DNA of 64,000 nucleotides from Rhizobium sp. CG5 (GTDB lineage Bacteria; Pseudomonadota; Alphaproteobacteria; Rhizobiales; Rhizobiaceae): contig NZ_JABAEF010000010.1 in the NCBI RefSeq assembly GCF_023701945.1, positions 165,212-229,211 of the forward strand, given 5' to 3'. A model generated the notes under the pieces. That model searched no databases. It was not told where the DNA came from and saw nothing but the letters and a program-made list of their open reading frames with translations. Position numbers and translations under genes: made by a program. This document shows positions 60,602-64,000 of the stretch, in pieces (positions within the stretch are counted from its first letter, which is position 1; every line of letters starts with the position of its first letter).

Positions 60602-63600
60602 ATGACAGACCCTAAGCAGGCCAATCCCCCCGTCGACGCCAGCGCGGCCTTTGCCACATTCGCCACCCTTCCCGATCGCGATGCCCTGCGCCGGGCGATC
60701 ACCGAGGCCTGCCGCACGGCCGAAACGGTCTGCGTGCCGCCGCTGGTGGAGTTGGCGACGATGAGCAAGACGGACAGCGATGCGACGGCGGCCCTGGCCC
60801 GCCGGCTGGTCGAGGGCCTGCGCGCCAATGTCTCGCATGGCGGGGTGCAAGGGCTGGTGCATGAATATTCCCTGTCGAGCCAGGAGGGCGTGGCGCTGAT
60901 GTGCCTGGCCGAAGCCTTGCTGCGCGTTCCCGACACGGCGACGCGCGACGCGCTGATCCGCGACAAGATATCGGGCGGCGACTGGCGCTCCCATCTCGGC
61001 AAGAGCGCCTCGCTGTTCGTCAACGCCGCCACCTGGGGCCTTGTCGTCACCGGCAAGCTGACCTCGACCGCCAGCGAAACGACCCTGTCTTCGGCGCTGA
61101 CCCGGCTGATTGCCCGCGGCGGCGAACCGGTGATCCGCCGGGGCGTCGACCTGGCCATGCGCATGATGGGCGAGCAGTTCGTCACGGGCCAGACCATCGA
61201 GGAGGCGCTGAAGAACAGCCGCGCGCTAGAGGCCAAGGGGTTCCGCTATTCCTACGACATGCTGGGCGAGGCCGCGACCACGGCCGAGGACGCCGCCCGC
61301 TACCTGAAGGATTATGAAGCGGCCATCCACGCCATCGGCAAGGCCTCGGCCGGCCGCGGCGTCTATGACGGCCCCGGCATCTCCATCAAGCTGTCGGCCC
61401 TGCACCCGCGCTATGCGCGCGCCAAGAGCGCCCGGGTCATGGCCGAGCTGCTGCCGCGCGTCAGAGGCCTGGCGCTGCTGTCGAAACGCTACGATATCGG
61501 CCTCAATATCGACGCCGAGGAAGCCGACCGGCTGGAGCTGTCGCTGGATCTTCTGGAAGCCCTCGCCTTCGATCCGGAACTGTCGGGCTGGAAGGGGCTT
61601 GGCTTCGTCATCCAGGCCTACCAGAAGCGCTGCCCCTTCGTCATCGACTGGATCATCGATCTGGCCCGCCGGTCCGGCCAGCGGCTGATGATCCGGCTGG
61701 TCAAGGGTGCCTATTGGGACAGCGAGATCAAGCGCGCCCAGGTCGATGGCCTTGCCGACTACCCGGTCTATACCCGCAAGGTCCATACCGACGTTTCCTA
61801 TCTGGCCTGCGCCCGCAAGCTGCTGGCCGCACCCGATGCCGTCTTCCCGCAATTTGCCACCCACAACGCCCATTCGCTGGCGGCCATCATGACCATGGCC
61901 GGACCCGACTTCGCGACCGGCCGCTACGAGTTCCAGTGCCTGCACGGCATGGGCGAGCCGCTCTACAAGCAGGTCGTCGGCCCAGCCCATCTCAACCGCC
62001 CCTGCCGCATCTATGCGCCGGTCGGCACCCATGAAACGCTGCTGGCCTATCTGGTGCGACGGCTTCTGGAGAACGGCGCGAACTCGTCCTTCGTCAACCG
62101 CATTGCAGACGCGTCGGTACCCGTTGAGGAACTGACCGCCAATCCGGTCGACATCGTCAGGGCCGAGCAGCCGGTCGGTGCCCCGCACCCGGCCATCCTC
62201 CACCCGCTCGACATCTATGGTGATGGCCGCCGCAACGCCCAAGGGCTCGACCTTTCCAGCGAAAGCGCGTTAACGCTGCTGTCGCGCGGCCTGCAGGACA
62301 GCGCTGCGATCGACTGGAAAGCCGAGCCGACCACCGACAGCGGCGTACCCGGCGATTGGCAGCCGGTGCGCAATCCCGCCGACCACCGCGATACCGTCGG
62401 CCGGGTCCGCATGGCGACGACAGAGGCGCTGGCGGCCGCTTTCACGGCCGCCGATGCCGCCGCTGCCCGCTTTGCCGCAAGCCCGGCGCAACAGCGCGCC
62501 GACCGGCTTTCCGCCGCCGCCGATGCCATGGAGGCCCGCATGCCGGTGCTGCTCGGCCTGATCGTGCGCGAGGCCGGAAAGTCCTATGCCAATGCGGTTG
62601 CCGAAGTGCGCGAGGCGGTCGATTTCCTGCGCTATTACGCAATAGAGGCGCGCCGCACGCTGGGCGGTGGCCGCAGTCCCGTCGAGAGCGGGCCGGTGGT
62701 CTGCATCAGCCCGTGGAATTTTCCGCTGGCGATCTTTACCGGCCAGATTGCCGCAGCCCTGGCCGCCGGCCGGCCGGTGCTGGCCAAACCCGCCGAGGAA
62801 ACGCCGCTGATCGCCGCCGAAGCGGTTCGCCTGCTGCATGAGGCGGGTGTCCCAAGAGACGTGCTGCATCTCGTGCCGGGCGAAGGTCGGATCGGTGCAA
62901 CACTGGTTGCCGATCCGCGCACCACGGCAGTGATGTTCACCGGCTCGACCGAAGTGGCCCGCCTGATCCAGCGGCAGCTGGCCGGGCGGCTGACACGGGC
63001 CGGCCAGCCGGTGCCGCTGATTGCCGAGACCGGCGGCCAGAACGCCCTCGTCGTCGATTCCACGGCGCTTCCCGAACAGGTGGTTGGCGATGTCATCGCC
63101 TCGGCCTTCGACAGCGCCGGCCAGCGTTGCTCAGCCTTGCGCGTTCTCTGCCTGCAGGAGGACATCGCCGACCACACGCTCACCATGCTGCGCGGCGCCA
63201 TGGCGGAGCTGGGGGTCGGCAATCCCGTGCGGCTGGCAGTCGATGTCGGCCCGGTGATCACCGCTGAGGCGCGCGACACGATCGAGAGCCATATTGCCCG
63301 GATGGCAGAGGCTGGCCATGCAGTCGATCGCCTGAAGCTTGGAGCTGAGACCGAGCATGGCACCTTCGTCGCCCCGGCGATCATCGAGATCGGCTCGATC
63401 GCCGAGCTTGGTCGCGAGGTGTTCGGCCCGGTGCTGCATGTGCTGCGCTACCGGCGCGAACAGCTCGACCATCTGATTACGGCGCTGAACGCCACCGGCT
63501 ACGGCCTGACCTTCGGCCTCCACACCCGCATTGATGAGACGATCGCCAGCGTCGTCGACCGGATCGAGGCCGGCAATATCTATATCAACCGCAACATCAT

Positions 63601-64000
63601 CGGCGCGGTGGTCGGCGTGCAGCCGTTCGGCGGCCGCGGACTGTCGGGAACCGGACCCAAGGCCGGCGGCCCGCTCTATATCGGCCGGCTGGCGGGAACC
63701 GACGCCGCAACGGCGCTGGCTGACAGGTCCGCCGTCCGGCCCGATCCGAAAGCGGCGCGTTATGTCGCCTGGCTCCAGGCCGGTGCGCATACAGAGGCGG
63801 CGGAGCGCTGTGCGGCTTTCGCCACGGCGTCGGTTCTCGGCTATTCGGCGGAACTGGCCGGGCCGGTGGGCGAAACCAACATCTATTCGCTCTGCCCCCG
63901 CGGCAGGATCGCAGCCCTTGCCACCGAGCCTCAAGAACTTCTGACCCAGATCGGCGCCATCCTGTCGACCGGCAACACCGCCGTGGTTGAAACGGGCAAT
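60602..64000 (+). CDS. putA: Bifunctional proline dehydrogenase/P5C dehydrogenase PutA (5' part)
   Basis: The first 1133 codons of an uninterrupted frame that runs off the right edge; full-length rhizobial PutA is about 1230 residues. The proline dehydrogenase barrel (about 150-450) contains GLNIDAEEADRLELSLD and IRLVKGAYWDSEIKRAQVDG for FAD. The aldehyde dehydrogenase domain (about 560-1020) has ISPWNFPLAIFTGQIAAALA, the conserved Glu809 in ETGGQNA and catalytic Cys843 in GQRCSALRVL. It oxidises proline to glutamate. No N-terminal ribbon-helix-helix repressor domain is present, so it is a non-repressing form. ATG 60602 is the first in-frame start. Confidence 0.97.
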   Translation, partial: MTDPKQANPPVDASAAFATFATLPDRDALRRAITEACRTAETVCVPPLVELATMSKTDSDATAALARRLVEGLRANVSHGGVQGLVHEYSLSSQEGVALMCLAEALLRVPDTATRDALIRDKISGGDWRSHLGKSASLFVNAATWGLVVTGKLTSTASETTLSSALTRLIARGGEPVIRRGVDLAMRMMGEQFVTGQTIEEALKNSRALEAKGFRYSYDMLGEAATTAEDAARYLKDYEAAIHAIGKASAGRGVYDGPGISIKLSALHPRYARAKSARVMAELLPRVRGLALLSKRYDIGLNIDAEEADRLELSLDLLEALAFDPELSGWKGLGFVIQAYQKRCPFVIDWIIDLARRSGQRLMIRLVKGAYWDSEIKRAQVDGLADYPVYTRKVHTDVSYLACARKLLAAPDAVFPQFATHNAHSLAAIMTMAGPDFATGRYEFQCLHGMGEPLYKQVVGPAHLNRPCRIYAPVGTHETLLAYLVRRLLENGANSSFVNRIADASVPVEELTANPVDIVRAEQPVGAPHPAILHPLDIYGDGRRNAQGLDLSSESALTLLSRGLQDSAAIDWKAEPTTDSGVPGDWQPVRNPADHRDTVGRVRMATTEALAAAFTAADAAAARFAASPAQQRADRLSAAADAMEARMPVLLGLIVREAGKSYANAVAEVREAVDFLRYYAIEARRTLGGGRSPVESGPVVCISPWNFPLAIFTGQIAAALAAGRPVLAKPAEETPLIAAEAVRLLHEAGVPRDVLHLVPGEGRIGATLVADPRTTAVMFTGSTEVARLIQRQLAGRLTRAGQPVPLIAETGGQNALVVDSTALPEQVVGDVIASAFDSAGQRCSALRVLCLQEDIADHTLTMLRGAMAELGVGNPVRLAVDVGPVITAEARDTIESHIARMAEAGHAVDRLKLGAETEHGTFVAPAIIEIGSIAELGREVFGPVLHVLRYRREQLDHLITALNATGYGLTFGLHTRIDETIASVVDRIEAGNIYINRNIIGAVVGVQPFGGRGLSGTGPKAGGPLYIGRLAGTDAATALADRSAVRPDPKAARYVAWLQAGAHTEAAERCAAFATASVLGYSAELAGPVGETNIYSLCPRGRIAALATEPQELLTQIGAILSTGNTAVVETGN

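Noticed and set aside
1..64000. CRISPR array or cas genes
   Set aside because: No regularly spaced direct repeats and no Cas-like protein were seen; the repeats present are inverted palindromic elements.

Overview
The window looks like a chromosomal segment of an alphaproteobacterium of the order Hyphomicrobiales, most likely family Rhizobiaceae (Rhizobium/Agrobacterium group). The evidence is high G+C, gene orders typical of that group (acnA divergent from ccmABCDG; dapF-mtaB-ftsY-yciB-UPF0314; ffh-chorismate mutase-rpsP-rimM-trmD-rplS; a CenR/OtpR-type regulator followed by a cNMP-binding protein; glnK-amtB), and short palindromic repeats resembling rhizobial intergenic mosaic elements (RIME). 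The exact genus cannot be told from the sequence alone. Most of the window is core housekeeping DNA. Two genes run off the ends: rlmN on the left and putA on the right.

Layout: 0-3.8 kb carries small metabolic and RNA-processing genes (IalB-like, YkvA-like, PhhB, a low-molecular-weight phosphatase, ThpR, TesA). 3.9-10.3 kb holds a YbbA/YbbP-type ABC exporter, a Bax-inhibitor-1 (YbhL) protein, a GNAT acetyltransferase, and DUF2794 and DUF1223 proteins. 10.4-16.7 kb is acnA and the ccmABCDG cytochrome c maturation cluster. 16.7-24.1 kb has an orphan HigA, the dapF-mtaB-ftsY-yciB group, a PIN/ribbon-helix-helix toxin-antitoxin-like pair and an agmatinase-family gene. 24.1-28 kb has a 265-bp element with perfect 32-bp terminal inverted repeats, an MBL-fold hydrolase and a chemoreceptor. 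28-33.6 kb is the signal-recognition and ribosome-maturation cluster. 33.7-41.3 kb holds a DUF2946/Crp-Fnr/PepSY group, an amino-acid ABC transporter without its ATPase, a BTLCP peptidase, and an ECF sigma/anti-sigma/Bax-inhibitor operon. 41.5-58.7 kb is leuC, xth, lolA, ftsK, glnK-amtB, tesB, a ubiH-family gene, a CnoX-like thioredoxin operon and a ProX-like protein. 58.9-64 kb has tRNA-Gly(GCC), a VapBC45-like pair and putA.

Accessory DNA is limited to small pieces: three toxin-antitoxin-like loci (one a remnant), two families of palindromic repeats, and the MITE-like element. The most unusual observation is that a RIME-like inverted pair lies in frame inside ftsY, adding about 60 residues to the N-terminal domain of FtsY. 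The same repeat, as a near-perfect inverted pair with 49-bp arms, separates ccmA from ccmB, and a second palindrome family separates the binding protein and permease genes of the ABC transporter. No phage, insertion sequence with a transposase, CRISPR array or clearly new multi-gene system was seen.
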